Position numbers and translations under genes: made by a program. The notes under the pieces are model-generated. The model saw nothing but the letters and a program-made list of their open reading frames with translations, ran no database searches and was not told where the DNA came from. Of a stretch of DNA of 64,000 nucleotides, positions 1 to 12,767 are shown one piece after another (position 1 is the first letter of the stretch; every line of letters starts with the position of its first letter). The stretch is taken from positions 10,058,501-10,122,500 of the forward strand of contig CM032133.1 of the NCBI GenBank assembly GCA_018894105.1, in the 5' to 3' direction. This DNA is from Jacaranda mimosifolia. Taxonomy: Eukaryota; Streptophyta; Magnoliopsida; Lamiales; Bignoniaceae.

Positions 1-416
1 AAAGAAAATCAAAGGAAGAAGAAGAGACTCTAATCCTAGATGAATCAGATCTCCACTTTATCCTCTTTCAAACTTTGAATTCTCATAAAACTTCTTCTCC
101 AATCTAGAAAACCAAAATTAGAACTCCTAACTAGGTTTCAAAGGCCTTTTTATACTAGGTAATAATTTTTTTTAAAAGAAATGTATAGATAGAATAAATA
201 AAAAGACTTTTTTTCTTGTTCTTAATCAAATTACAAAGAGTCATGTCAACTTTCCCACCAACTTGTGCCAAGTTGTATGTTTTCACAATTTCTTGACTTG
301 TGTTCTCGCAATTCCAAAATTTCATCAATAAGTAAGGGAATTATAATTTTTAAGCAAGAAAATTATTTGTTAATCCTTCAATTTGGTATTAAATTAAAAG
401 CAATAAGAACTTGACA
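1..416 (-). repeat. 3' LTR of Athila-like element 1, partial
   Basis: The reverse complement aligns with the start of the Athila-like LTR at 12768 and 19274, from TGTCAAGTTC at 416 down through the segment that corresponds to 13501-13560. The rest of the LTR lies left of the window. Confidence 0.85.
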
Positions 417-1744
417 AACAACCTGAAACATAACACGTTGCTTGTTTTTAAGCAACACTAAGAAAAGACTCAAAGGCACCATAAGAAGAACAAATCAACA
501 CTAGAACACATGTATAAAAACTTCACTTCTTCTAGTTGTTCTCAAAACTACTATAAAATTATACTTATAGTCAACTACAATTGTGATCTAATTTCATTAT
601 GCACACGTAAGCAGATGCAATGATCAAATGAATCCCTGTTGTATGTTTCTGATTTCTCTACCAATAGTTACTAGCAATTTGGATTAATTTATGTACTAGT
701 ACAATACTCTATTCTAGTACTCTACATGTTTGCCTTTTGTATTTATCTCCACTAATGAAGTACACTCAATAAAGGATTGCTAGGACTTTAATAGTTTGTA
801 ATGTATGTTTGGGTAAAGATAGGAGAATTATGGATAATAATGACTCAATACCCACAACACTTGTTCATCATCATCGTTCAATGTTCTCCTAAACTTATCG
901 AACAATAATTCTCAATTTCTTATTTCAGTGCTCATATAACTTTGAACTTTTCTCATTCTTTCCCCTTTTTTTGCACACGAGGCCTTATCTACATCATTTT
1001 TTTCAAAAGATTTAAAACTCATGGGTGACATACTATTTGTTCTCATCTTCATGAATGTTTTAAATATTTGCAACAAGTAATAGTGAATTTAATTAGTGAC
1101 ATTATGTGTTTCGAATGGCTATTGAGTTGGTTGCCAAATGAAAAGAGATAATTATAATAGGCTCAATAGGGGGCTCCAGAGATATAATATCATTTGATAG
1201 GGCTTAAATGGGTCAAAAATAGCCTAAGTCATCTCCCTTCTTGAGTATTTTCTAAAATTCTTTTGAAAATTCACCTCAGTATGAAGTCAAAAGAATTTTA
1301 AAGTATTATCTACACTACTCTTTCATATCTCCTTTAAATCAAATCAATAACTAAAGGTGAGAAAAATAAGTGTTCAAAAATAGGGCACTATATCCTGGAA
1401 TTGCTTTTGCTCAAAGAGCATAATTTCATCATCACACAATTGTAATTTTTCACAAAACAAAATTAAAGAAGCAATATCTTCATTGATTCAAGAAGGTCAA
1501 TTTTTGTACATGTGGAACATTAACTAAATTACTAAACCCTAGTCATAACAAAAATAATAAAAAATAAACCACAAATACAAAACTAGGATAACAAAGTGCC
1601 TATACTAGCATAACAAAAGAAAGCAAGAAAATAAAAAAAATAAAAAAAAAATAATAAGAGGCACTAATACGAATAATGACAAAAAGAAGGAAATAAATGT
1701 AGAGAAAAGAAAATGAAAATGAAAAGGAAGAAAATATACCTTAA
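417..1744 (-). other. 3' noncoding region of Athila-like element 1
   Basis: No gene is seen. On the minus strand it aligns with 17863-19273 of the second Athila-like element, for example the stretch around 700-860 with 18840-19000. Next to the LTR the polypurine tract is decayed (about 417-440), where the second element has GTTTGGGGGT. Confidence 0.7.
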
Positions 1745-2822
1745 TTAATCATCATCAGCATCATCATTATCCCCGGCCTCTGGGAGTGGAACTGCATAGT
1801 ATGGTTGTGGGGCGTGTTGTGGTGCATTAATGACATAGCAAAGAGGTCAAAGCTGGGCTATCAGGCTTAAAATCGCAACATCTTCCCTATCGCCCCATTA
1901 CACTGAACATAGTACATTAGAAACTACTTAAGCTGAGTTTACATCCCTTCCCCCTAAGTGGCTAAAAATCGAATTTATTCTCTGCTAGATGATTGCCCAG
2001 GATAGCTCTAAAGTGGTGGAGTAAAAGTGCCCTGATGGAGCTATGTGGCTCTCATCGGTGGGTCATAAAAAACCATAAGCTTAGGCTATCATAGTTCCTC
2101 GCTCAAATCCTACTAGACCCTCTACAGAACATAACTCTAATATTAAATGTGGACAAACTAAGCTATCCCACAAGCCACCAGGTGATCCATAATCAGTTTG
2201 ATGTTAATAGGGATCACTTAATGTATGGCATAGAGCAAAATATATCACTCATTGAGTAATATCGTTATAACGGAATGTCGGGAAAAGATGGGCACGAATA
2301 AATATAAACAAATGATGAATCCCTAAAGATAAAGCTACTCTTAGAAAGTGCCTATATTGGTTGTTAGCCCCTATCCTCCACTTTACGGGATCATTACAAA
2401 ATATCTCACCATTGAGTTTATATATATCTCTGTCTCTAGAAATTGTTAGAAATCATCATCACTATCAATATTAGGTCCCAAAAAATACATTGATTACTTA
2501 CTGACAAAAAGACACCTGTTTACCTCACATAGAGACCATATCTCCAGTAGTGAATAGCAAATTGTTATAGAACCCTTCACTACTGGTATCATTTTTGGAT
2601 TTAGTAGTTGAACAAACTTTTGCCAACTCCTTTCTATGATTTGGCTCCTAATGGGATCGAAGGGTGTGTGCTCTATCAATCCTCTTTCCTTGACAAAAGC
2701 TTGATGCATGGTGATCCTTGAATAAAGTATGCTTACCTTAGTTGAAATAAATCGAGGAGTATCAAACACTAGTTGTCTATTACTCTAGGATCTGTCTCAC
2801 TTCTACTTGCTTTAGGTGCCAT
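1745..2822 (-). pseudogene. env-like / putative plant transposon protein ORF of Athila, broken
   Basis: The reading starts at an ATG at 2822 (MAPKASRSETDP) and ends with an acidic tail and a stop at 1745-1747. Several in-frame stops and frame changes interrupt it. Segments such as AHLFPTFRYNDIT and LVCPHLILELC (about 2060-2300) resemble the putative plant transposon protein domain found in the extra ORF downstream of pol in Athila-type elements. The tail APQPYYAVPLPEAGDNDD matches SPQPYPYIVVAIPPPEAKED at the equivalent place in the second element (17785-17862), which supports shared ancestry. The position between pol and the 3' LTR is where Athila elements carry their env-like ORF. The assignment comes from remembered family motifs and order, not from a search. 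It is not functional. Confidence 0.6.
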
Positions 2823-4387
2823 CTCAATTGCTACTTCAACTCATAGCAACTATCAACCATAAAATAACAACAAATAAAACTACTCCAAATATACATCAAG
2901 AATAACACTTCATAGCCTCAATTCAAAATCCCATCACGACAAGATAAAGAAAAATTGAAAATTTCCATTAGATAAATTCATAGGACCAAATATTTACTTA
3001 ATCAAGAATTATTTGTAGCCAAATCTTCAATAATTTAATACCAAATTCCCATATATGAACATAGTAATTAACGGATAATTTTAGATAACCACCACTACAT
3101 GATAAACATTCAATGAGTAACTCCAATTGATAAATCAACATCCAACAAATTTTAACTCAATTACAAAATATTTCTGCAAAATCTCAAAGCACATAAACAT
3201 CTAAATACCTAATACTTCACCCAACTAATCAAAAAATTAATTAACAATTAATCTTAAATAACCACCATTAAGTGTTAAACAATCATGAATAATTCTAATC
3301 AATAAGTCAACATCCAACAAATTTCAACTTAATCAAGAAATAATGTGCAAAATTTCAACATTGGCATCTAAACATTCAAATATCCCACATTCTTAAGTAG
3401 CACAACCCTATTATAAATATTTAATCAATAATACAACAATTTTCAATCACTTAACTCCATAAAAAATGCTTGAAAATTCTTAAGTAGCACAACCCAAGTT
3501 ATAAATGCTTGAAAATTCAATTTATTTTATATTAATAATATACTCAAAATATCATAAAAAAGAAATGGATGGATTGTTGCTCACAATGGTGAGGATGGTG
3601 GTAGTTGCCAGAAAAAATGTGGTGGTGCTGAAGAGATTAACCACTGGTGGTGGTTGTCGATGGGGTGCCATTGGAGGCAAGGTTGGTAGTTGTGATTATG
3701 GCTTGAGAAATAAGATGAAGAAAGGTAGAGAGACAATGGTAGAGAGAAAGGGTTTGTGTGGGGGAATGATGTAGAGAGAGGGTGATGTAGAGGGAGAGAA
3801 AAACTCTCACCCTTTCAGATTTAAATTTCTGTTTTAATAATATTTTTTAAAAATTTTCATTTTTTTATTGGGTACTTCTTGTGCTGCGGTGCAAGCTATT
3901 CCACCCAGCACAAAAGCTATTATTCTTGTGCATAAAAAATTGACACCTCAGGCCAAGATGTAGGTATCTTACATCTCGACATGCAAACATTAACCCCATT
4001 TTTTTTCATTTTTTCAAATAATTGTCGGCCCCAACATAATAGTTGTTGACCTTACCAGGAATTAATTCATACATTACATCAGGATACAAAACATTTATGT
4101 CCTGGTGCAGTAACAACTGCCCAGGCGTGAATTATCACGCCTTGTTTTGGGGGCACAGATTCTTTATGCCCCAATGCACGAGCCATTATCTTGTGCTTCC
4201 CTTTTTTCACATCTTTTTGTTCACTTGCATACTACAAAACACAAAAAACGAGCATTAGATCAAGGCTTCAAACAAACAGAAAAAGGGAAAAATACTGATT
4301 AAGATAATTGAGAATTTGTGCTTTCTCCTAAGAAGCATGCAATTTATAGTCTTCGACTAACTTTTCAAGTTTCATTTAACATCGATT
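2823..4387 (-). other. Internal noncoding part of Athila-like element 1
   Basis: AT-rich, with no credible gene. The GC-richer patch at about 3870-4180 resembles the 17050-17180 region of the second element, with alternating gcgcc and aaggcg words in both. Confidence 0.5.
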
Positions 4388-6589
4388 TATTGGAATAGTG
4401 TCCCGCAACTAATTAGATTGGCATGTAAACTATTTCACTTGTGATACAATATTGATTGAATGATACTCATATTAAATAGCCATCTTTATCTTATGATTAT
4501 TTTACTTCATCAACATTTGGTTGAAGCCCCTAGATCGCACAAGACTACATGACTTGGTCATGTACTGGGTGGTGATTATGAAATAAGCCTTACATGGCCG
4601 TGATCTTAAAACATTCCAAGTCATAGAATCTTAAGAGACATGGCATCTAAGATTCGAATAGACTTGCACTAACGATGCATAAATACAAGAAATTGGATAT
4701 TACTCCGTTTCATGAGCAATTCATGTTAGACATGAGTGTATGTTAGTGGGTGCTTGTTAGAAAACAAGTTCACTAAAGATCCGCTCAAAGAATCCACAAG
4801 ATAGCCGTGCAACTGGCAAATCGGTAGTGGCAAATTCTCCTACTTAGACTAGTGAAAATTATTAGTCATTAGACCTGAGGATCTATGGTAACCTTGTGTT
4901 TAGGTCCTCAACCTTGACTCTTCCTTGACCACATAGTGGGTCATCCAGGTTGAGATTGGGTATGAGCTATTTAGATATGGAAGTTTGTGAGATCCAAGAA
5001 GGGATTCATCTCCTTGTCGTTGTGAAGGGTCAGTACATCTCCTATGTATTTTATAATGATCGATTTTAAGAAATCCTTGCGCAAAGTAGTATGATGATTT
5101 GAAAAAGGAGTTTTCCAAAGAGGAATCAAACATTGGGAATAGAAACATAGTTATCGAGGCTATTAGGAAGTTGACAAATATCTTGCCTGAGGCCTCTTTA
5201 GGGAGATAGGTGATAGAAAGACCGTATTTGCATAATAAGCATAGATATAGAATGGTTCACCAAGAACATATTTATTTCAACCAATTAGTTGGGCTCCATG
5301 AGCTTGAGGCTAGACATTGACCATGGAGATTGGGTACTTTTCAATTAATAGAGATTAGTTGTAAGAGTTATTACTTTAAATGAGTTTAAACTGATATGAA
5401 TATTTCAATATTCAATATATCACAAAAGTTGTGAAGCCATATCCAATGAATGGGAGAACCTAATGGGTCATACACAAAAGCCTAAAGGAAGTTCTATTTG
5501 TTGGGAGGAATTTTCTAAGGAGTTCAAAAGTTCACTATTGCCATTTTTATGGAGAAATCGATTGATTAAGTTTTTGGTCATTTTGCTTGATTAGTTTAAT
5601 AATTAAATTAATCAAAATAATTTAAGAAGTTAAATTAGACCAATTAAATTAAGGAGTTAATTTAATTGGTGCCATATGATTATTAATTAGCCAACTTAAA
5701 GAGTCAAGTTGACATCTTCCAACTGAAAGAGTTAAGTTAGTTGACTTAAGAGGTTAAGTAAAATTAGTTAATTAAATTAAAGAGTTAATTTAATTAATAC
5801 GAGGAATTAGTTTTGGAGGAAAAATTCAAATGGAGTTCATTTGAGGTTAATTTGTAATTAATTTAAAAGACATTTTATGAGATGAAATGTAGATTCAAAT
5901 TAAATTCAAATATAAGTGAAATTCACATTTCACATGCACATGGATTGCCTAGTTGGCAAACCACTTCATGGAGGGTGTGATGCCAACTTGCATCACACCA
6001 TCCATTCTATAAATAGAGAGAGGTGGCCGGCCATGAGGCTTTACTCATGTTAGATTCTATTTTTCCCTCCAAAAGTGTGATTCACTCATGTATTGAAATT
6101 TCACACCTTCCTCACCAAATTCTCTCCATATTTTGGCCCTCCCTCTCCTTCTTCCTCTGGCTCTCTAGTTGATTAGAGGTAGATTTGAGATCTCCTTGGG
6201 TGTGTGGATCATAACATTAGAGTTTTCACATTTGGGGAGCTTTTGCTCTTGAAGATCCACTGCTGTCCAGTGACTTTGGAGATGGATTTGGAGGCCTTGC
6301 CATGCTGTCAAGTGTGTTAAGGAGCTCTCTGCAAAACTTCATCCAATTTGGAGTTGATTTGGTTGGTCAATTGTTGGCTTGATCCTGCTGTGTGCAGATT
6401 AGCACTTTGAAGTGTTCATTGGTGTCATCGTTGATCTACCTTTGGATTAAGCATTCAAGGTATTTTTCTGCCATTAAATCCTTATTAAATGCATGCTTAG
6501 ATCCTTGAATTTGGAGTAGACAAATTTTATTCAGCCCTTTTTGGTTTTATAATTGGTTTTATAAGGTGATTGTGGATTGTTAGCGAACA
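4388..6589 (+). mobile_element. Solo LTR, TGTTGGAATAG family, copy 1
   Basis: About 2.2 kb that aligns over its whole length with 41341-43580. It begins with a degenerate TATTGGAATAG and ends near GCGAACA. A TATA box (TATAAATA, 6008-6015) followed by a leader-like stretch marks the U3/R border and gives plus orientation. No internal coding region is attached, so it reads as a solo LTR. It splits the interior of the minus-strand Athila-like element just past the integrase end. No clear target duplication is seen (CGATT against AAATT). The superfamily is uncertain. Confidence 0.65.
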
Positions 6590-6689
6590 AAATTGCCTCC
6601 AATAGTCTTTGATTTACTACCAATTCACCTTTAACCATCTCCTTGTTCCTTCTTCTTCCAACTCTATTGCTCCATGCAGAAATACTTTA

Positions 6690-7664
6690 ATAATGCGAAA
6701 TATCCCTTAACATCATGATTTAGGTTTTTCTTGAGACAACTTCAAACGAGAGTGACGTAATAAAACATGATGTCCATGCCCAAAACAATGTTCCAAATTT
6801 TTTCTATCATGCCACTTCTTTATCTTTTCCTTGTATAACTTGGCATTCTAATAACTTGCATTTGAAATTTATCTAATTCATTTACTTGCAATAAACTCTT
6901 CTCTCCAACAGCTTGAGAATCAAAATTCAATTTCTTAATAGTCCAATAAGCATTATGTTCCAATTCCACCAATAAATGGTATGCTTTTCCAAACACTAAC
7001 TTGTAAGGAGACATCCAATAGGAGTTTTAGAACCCGTCCTATATCCCCTAAGTGCATCATCTAACCACCTAGACCAATATTTTCTATTGGCACTCATTCT
7101 CTTTTCAAAAATTCTTTTAAGCTCCATGATACCTTGACTTGACCACTCATCTGTGGGTGATAAGTTGTTGCAATTTTGTGCTTCTCTTGTTATTTAGATA
7201 ATAGTCATCAAAATGTCAATTACAAAAATATCTTCCTCTGTCACTAATAATAGCTCTATGTGTAACAAAGTGGGTAAAATTATTCTTTTTTGATAAGTTT
7301 GCTATGGCATTAGAGTCATTGGTAGGTAGTGCAATAACTTCCACCCATTTAGAGACATAATCTACTACCAGAAGGATGTAAAGATTCCCAAAGGATGGCA
7401 CAAAAGGTACCCACAAAATCAAAACTTCACACATCAAATAACTCAACTTTCAAAATCGTATGAAGAAGCATCTCATTTTTTTGAAAAAATATTTCCTACT
7501 CTTTGGCACCTGTCATAATATGTAACAAAAATATAAGCATCTTTAAATAAGTTAGGCCAACAAAAAGTTGATGGAAGAACCTGTTGTACCTTTGTTGTAG
7601 TTCCTTTACTCTGATAATGGCCTCCATATGTGGATAAGTAGCAGTGCTCAAGTATGCTTTGCAC
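6690..7664 (-). pseudogene. Athila-like integrase remnant
   Basis: On the minus strand the zinc-binding H2C2 part comes first (YGGHYQSKG then YDRCQRVGNI, 7664-7500). The catalytic core follows with GNLYILLVVDYVSKWVEVIA and AIISDRGRYF (7446-7216), and then the C-terminal part with [20 protein letters not shown] (7014-6820). A weak match to the family's VLLYNSRLKLF motif continues to about 6700. These motifs are typical of Athila-lineage integrases. Stops and frameshifts separate the blocks, so it cannot make a working integrase. The solo LTR at 4388-6589 lies just beyond it. Confidence 0.8.
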
Positions 7665-7879
7665 TTCTTCTTTTGGGACACAATGGTTAAGTAATTGATC
7701 TGGGTAAACTTTTAATACGAGAGGATCATTCCAAACATCATCCTAATTCTTTAGAGGAGCTTCTTATCTTGCTGAGAGTTAATTTCTGAAGAAAAAAATT
7801 CCTGTTATCCAAATCAATTTTTTGTAGCAACAATATCCATCTGATTAGCTTTAGCTTAGCATCTTTCTTCTCTACTAAA

Positions 7880-8240
7880 TATTGATGGTTGAAAGGTCTG
7901 TGTACACAATTATCTTGGGCCCCACCAAATGTGAATGAAACTTATCAAAGGAAAATACTATAACTAATAGCTTTTTCTTTATGGTAGTGTAATTTAACTA
8001 AACTACGCGTCTGTTAGTGTTTTGCTAGCATAATATATAGAAAAAAGGATTTTTCTTGCGCTGGCCTAAGACAACACTAATAGCAAAGTCACCACCATCA
8101 CACATAAGTTCAGAAGATAAAATCCAATTAGAAACAACAATAATAGACGCAAATAGAAGTCTGTTTTTCAATTCTAGGAAAGCATTGAGATATTTATCAT
8201 CGAAATTAAAGAGTGCATCTTTTTCTAGCAATTACATAAG
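7880..8240 (-). pseudogene. Athila-like RNase H remnant
   Basis: Minus-strand translation gives LLFASIIVVSNWILSSELMC and AISVVLGQRKKNPFFYILC, which follow the family pattern of the RT-RNase H border (core ELMCDxSDxAxGAVLGQR). In Athila the order is RT, RNase H, integrase, and that order is kept here. Only the first part of the domain is recognisable; the later part (7690-7990) is degraded by stops. Confidence 0.75.
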
Positions 8241-8249
8241 GGTTTAGAA

Positions 8250-8960
8250 ATTTTAGAAATTTTTTTAAAGAAATTCTTATAGAAACTTGCATATCCCAAA
8301 AAAACTGTGAATACCTTTAACTAATGATGGAGGTGGGAGCTTTTCAATTGTTTTGATTTTTGCTTTGTCCACCTCAATCCTTTGCTAGAGACCCTATGTC
8401 CAAGAATTATTACTTCCTGTTGCATAAAGTGAAACTTTATCCCAATTTAATGTTAGATTCTTTACACCTTTTTAAAACAAGTATAAGGTTGGTCAAACAC
8501 TAGCCAAAGGAATTTTTGAAATTCGAAAAATTATGTGTAAATACCTCAAGGAAGTTTTCTATAATATCATTGAAATTGCCATCATGCACTTTTTTGGAAA
8601 GTAGCTAGTGCATTATAAAGGCCAAAAGGCATCCTCTAGAAATCAAAAGTGTCGTATGGATAAGTAAATGTTGTTTTTTCTTGATCTTTCAGAGCTATGA
8701 CAATCTAATTGTATCCCAAATAAGCATTTAAGAAGCAATAATAATCCTTTCCTGTCAATCTGTCTAGCATATGATCACTAAAAGGCAAGGGGAAGTGATC
8801 GTTTCTCATGGTTTTTTAACTTTATATAATCATGCACACTTGCCATCTAGTAATTGTTCTTGTTAGGATAAGTTCATTGTTGCCATTCTTCATCAGTGTC
8901 ATACTATCTTTTTTTGGTACTATACTGGACTTACCCATGAGCTATATCAAATTAGATAAA
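8250..8960 (-). pseudogene. Athila-like reverse transcriptase remnant
   Basis: Minus-strand frames show NELILTRTITRWQVC, then DHMLDRLTGKDYYCFLNAYL (about 8780-8710), KDQEKTTFTYPYDTFDF and RMPFGL, and IILGHRVSSKGL near 8390. All follow the order of Athila RT. The catalytic segment near 8530-8550 reads EVFTHNF where the family has a VFMDDF-type motif, so both aspartates are lost. Several stops are present. The domain starts within a few bases of the primer binding site, so gag and protease have been deleted from this copy. Confidence 0.8.
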
Positions 8961-8964
8961 TAAT

Positions 8965-8981
8965 GCCTAGCAATGGTGCCA
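8965..8981 (-). other. Primer binding site of Athila-like element 1 (tRNA-Asp type)
   Basis: The minus strand reads TGGCACCATTGCTAGGC, a decayed form of the complement of the plant tRNA-Asp 3' end (TGGCGCCGTTGCCGGGG). It lies seven bases inside the LTR end at 8988. Confidence 0.7.
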
Positions 8982-8987
8982 AAAACA

Positions 8988-9177
8988 TGTTGGGATGTAA
9001 AACGAATGCTAAAAATAATTACGCAAGTTCATGTGTTGTAGCAATAATAGAGTGAGGAAAGAATGTCGAATCCACATGGAACTAAATTATTAGCCACTAA
9101 GTACTAATTTATCACATGCTTGTTTTATTCAAATAATGATTAATTATGCTAGGTTGAAAAATAAAGTAATAAAAAAA
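8988..9177 (-). repeat. 5' LTR of Athila-like element 1, part nearest the interior
   Basis: The reverse complement aligns with the last 190 or so bases of the LTR at 14180-14367 and ends in CCCAACA next to the primer site. The MULE-like insertion at 9178-22210 separates it from the rest of the LTR. Confidence 0.8.
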
Positions 9178-10343
9178 GAAAAAAAAAATGCACTTTTGGT
9201 TTCATTAAACAGGGGAATTTGCACTTTCCATCCCAAACTAACACTTACAGGACCAAAATTGTAACGCCCTCACTCGGGATAGCACATAAGCTGAGGTGCC
9301 ACTCAGTTCAATCTTAAATTGAACCTACAACAGTGGATTCCAAATTAAATAAACCTGTCATAAAACAATAAATTCAAACCTTAAACAATCCTATAACATA
9401 AATCACATATACTAAATACATACCACAAAATCTCAAATCCAACTTATCAGAAGCAACGAAATTTCAAACTTAATAGACTCGCCAATCGACAAAGTAAATG
9501 CCATGATTCACATTGTTACATAACAAAATCCTTACATTCCTTAAGTCGACCACATCAACATGATATATCACAGCATCTTGAGTCCATGCTTAGCAACTAG
9601 ATAATTTTCATATATACATTCAACACCTGATCTATTACAAGATATTCATGTTCTGCTTGGAGTCCAATCCTTCACTTAATCTCTGTCTGAGAGAATTAGA
9701 ATAAATAGGGGTAAGTCCAAAGGACTTAGTGAGGGAGAAGAAAATGACAGGATAAGAATGAAAACTATTGAGATACAACAATCAACAATAAAATTCAGTA
9801 ATAAGCAAGAATTTTTAACATGATCAATAGAGTACATAACACATATGATATCGAACTTGACAGACTGTTGGTTATTCTAACTTTATTACTTCTAGATCAA
9901 ATTATAATTGAGAGTACTGGGCATCGGTACAGTATAAATAAAATTTCTTCATCACTCCATTGCTCGAACACTCAGCTCAGCGAGTAACAACTTGATTATA
10001 TGGCATGGTCGGTCACATGCCAGATCCTGTCACTCACAGTTTGCTACATCCAGCTACTATAAGTCAGGATCATATATGGGTATTAGTTGTAAGACCTATG
10101 TCCATCGGTCTGTTTCGCCCGGCCATCTTCCAGACCTAGTCCCTGGGCCCAAGCCCCCCTATGGCATCCCTCCGGGTGGAAACTGCTCGTGGCATCCCAT
10201 GAGTTGGAAACCGCCCATGGCGTCCCATAGGTTGGAAAGATATAATACCAACAAATAAGAATTTAACCTTTAAAGTAATAAACATGAGTATAATCAAATA
10301 AGGTTTGGAAGAGGTCTAGTATTGAAATCTAGAGGTGCTAACG

Positions 10344-10469
10344 GGGATAGACTTAAGAGGAGCCCTTATTGGACATTCCCTGTAAACTAGTGTGGCTCTT
10401 TGCTCTGGAATAGACTCAAGAGGGGCCCCCACTGGACATGCCCTGTTAACTAGTGTAGCTCTTTGCTCT
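10344..10469. repeat. Tandem duplication, 63 bp x 2, inside solo LTR copy A
   Basis: 10344-10406 and 10407-10469 are near copies; both contain GACAT(T/G)CCCTGT and end in CTCTTTGCTCT. Confidence 0.8.
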
Positions 10470-12767
10470 GCCCGACACATATTTTACAGTACTGACCGAA
10501 TAAGATATTTAAAAGAGTTGAGATTACAACAAGGTATAGGTTTGGAATAAATAGGATACACAATATACTGGCCGGCAAGGCCATTTTGGGTTACAAAATG
10601 GATCAACAAAAGAAACACAAAGGATCATTAGACCGACGAGATTTCTGAACAACCAACACATTTATGAGAAGCTAACTAGTGAAACGGGGTCAGCCGGCAA
10701 GACTGTAAGGTACAAGGGACTGAAAATGAATAATATAATAAGAGTTCTGGACACCAAAACAAAAATAAGTAATAACCTACACAAGGTGTACACATCGGAA
10801 CAAATAGCAATCAAGATTTCAAATAATACACAGATTTTCAACAAGCACGATATAGGAACAGAAAACCCTCACATGGGTTTATCCTAATAACAAATAATTG
10901 AAAGAAGTGCTCGATTGGCAGACCCTCACAGGGCATATAAATCAAATCTCCAAGAGGTTAGACCCTCACCTTAAAAGTCTCAGAAAGCAACCACAATCGA
11001 TAGTCTATTGGTCTGTGGGACCTACTTCTTCTTCACCTATCAAAGGGATAACTTCACAATCAAATCTTTATTCAAACTCAATAACCCTTGATAATTATAG
11101 TTTACTATTAACGGTTCTGAAATCGAGAGCTATTCTCCAATATTAACACAGTACTAATAGAAGGCATAATTCAGTCCTCATTTATATAATTAACCTTGTA
11201 TCATATCCTAAATCAACAAAAACAGGCTTATTGGCTTAACAACCTAATTATCAATTCTCAAGTTCCAATTTCATAAAATCATAGATTGATCACTTAATCA
11301 ACTCCATTAATCCTAACATTATATAAAATAATACACATCCGAGCCCCCTAACTACACTATAGTCCATGTATGGGGACATACACCAATCATATATAAATCA
11401 TAATCTTAAAACCAGTATTTTACATAACATATCAGGTTGTAATGTTGACAAATAAACTAATTCAGCACCAGGCTGATTCCCAAGAAACATGGCGATAAAA
11501 CATATATTTCGAAATCACTTTTCAGCTTCCTCAACACAATCGCTAATTTAAAATAAAGCGATATTAATCAATATCAACAGAAGCACTAAGTATAAAATGG
11601 CGATGTGGAGTACTATTTTCAACACATAGATTGGAAGGAAGTAAGCGATCAGGATATATAACAAGTATATATATTCTTTTCCCAGCAAAGAAATCTCATA
11701 CTAATGAGTATAAACTCACCTAATAAATGTGGAGGAATTTCTAATTGCGGTTGCTCAAGTCCTGGCTTCCTAGTCAGCCCGAGAATTGTCATAAGATAAC
11801 TCGGGTTATCATTTCATCAATCATCTGAGTCTTAACTATAAATATAACGAATGTCATTATCAACCTTAAGGGTATTCTGACATAGTCCTAATAATTTTTA
11901 AATGTTTGGAAAGTCCATGACCAGATTTCCTATTCAATTCAAAGTTTAGAATAAAATAATCTAACCCAGCATAATGTTGATTTCTGAATATAATTCCTAA
12001 TGTACTTAAATATCCTTATCAAGTTCTTCAATTACTCATTTGTTTAGTCCTAATTTCCTCAAGTTTCATGGTATGATGAAATGTTTAACAAAGTCATACA
12101 TCACTGTTCTTAACTCAATGAGTCGATAATTCAGTTGTTACGATCTTGCATAAGGTTCTAATAGTATCTGATAACCCCATTCAGGTTAATTGGGTTCAAT
12201 ATTATAATAATCATATGATTAATCCATGTTTTAGGCTAAACTATAATTTAATAAGTTTAGTTCATATCATAACCAAGCTTTGATCTAAAAATTCAACTAC
12301 ATTTAGGATATCAATCGAGTAAAAATTCAATTATTGAAAATTACCTAAATCGAATCGATTCGAGATCTAATTTCAAGCTGAAAACAATATGGATAAGCTC
12401 AAAATTACATTTTGAACCTTCTGCCAAGTTGTCGCCGGAGCACCACTTTCAGCCGCCGCCGCCGTGGACCACCGCCAAAAAATTATTCAACACCACCAGC
12501 TTGTGCGCCTCTTTCCGGTGAACAAAACCCCTAACTCAATTTCATAATTAGATATCATTTAGCTGTCCAATTTCACCAAAAACCTCCCTGAACCCTTAAC
12601 CCGTTGCCGTCCATCACCACCTTTAATCCCTTCGCCGTCAGCTGTTAAATCCCCAAATTTTCATCACCATCTCTTTACCCATACCCTTGCAACCAAAACC
12701 CATCTAAACCCAACTGTTTTTCACCATTGGAAGCGGTGGAACCACTTCCACCTGTCGCTGCCACACT

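Noticed and set aside
3505..3774. 89-codon plus-strand ORF rich in Gly, Val and Met
   Set aside because: It lies in the noncoding part of a minus-strand Athila element, has GGTGGTGG-type low complexity and no family features.
9992..11146. ORFs of 60-90 codons as host exons
   Set aside because: They lie in solo LTR copy A, without motifs, across a 63 bp tandem duplication and other low-value sequence.
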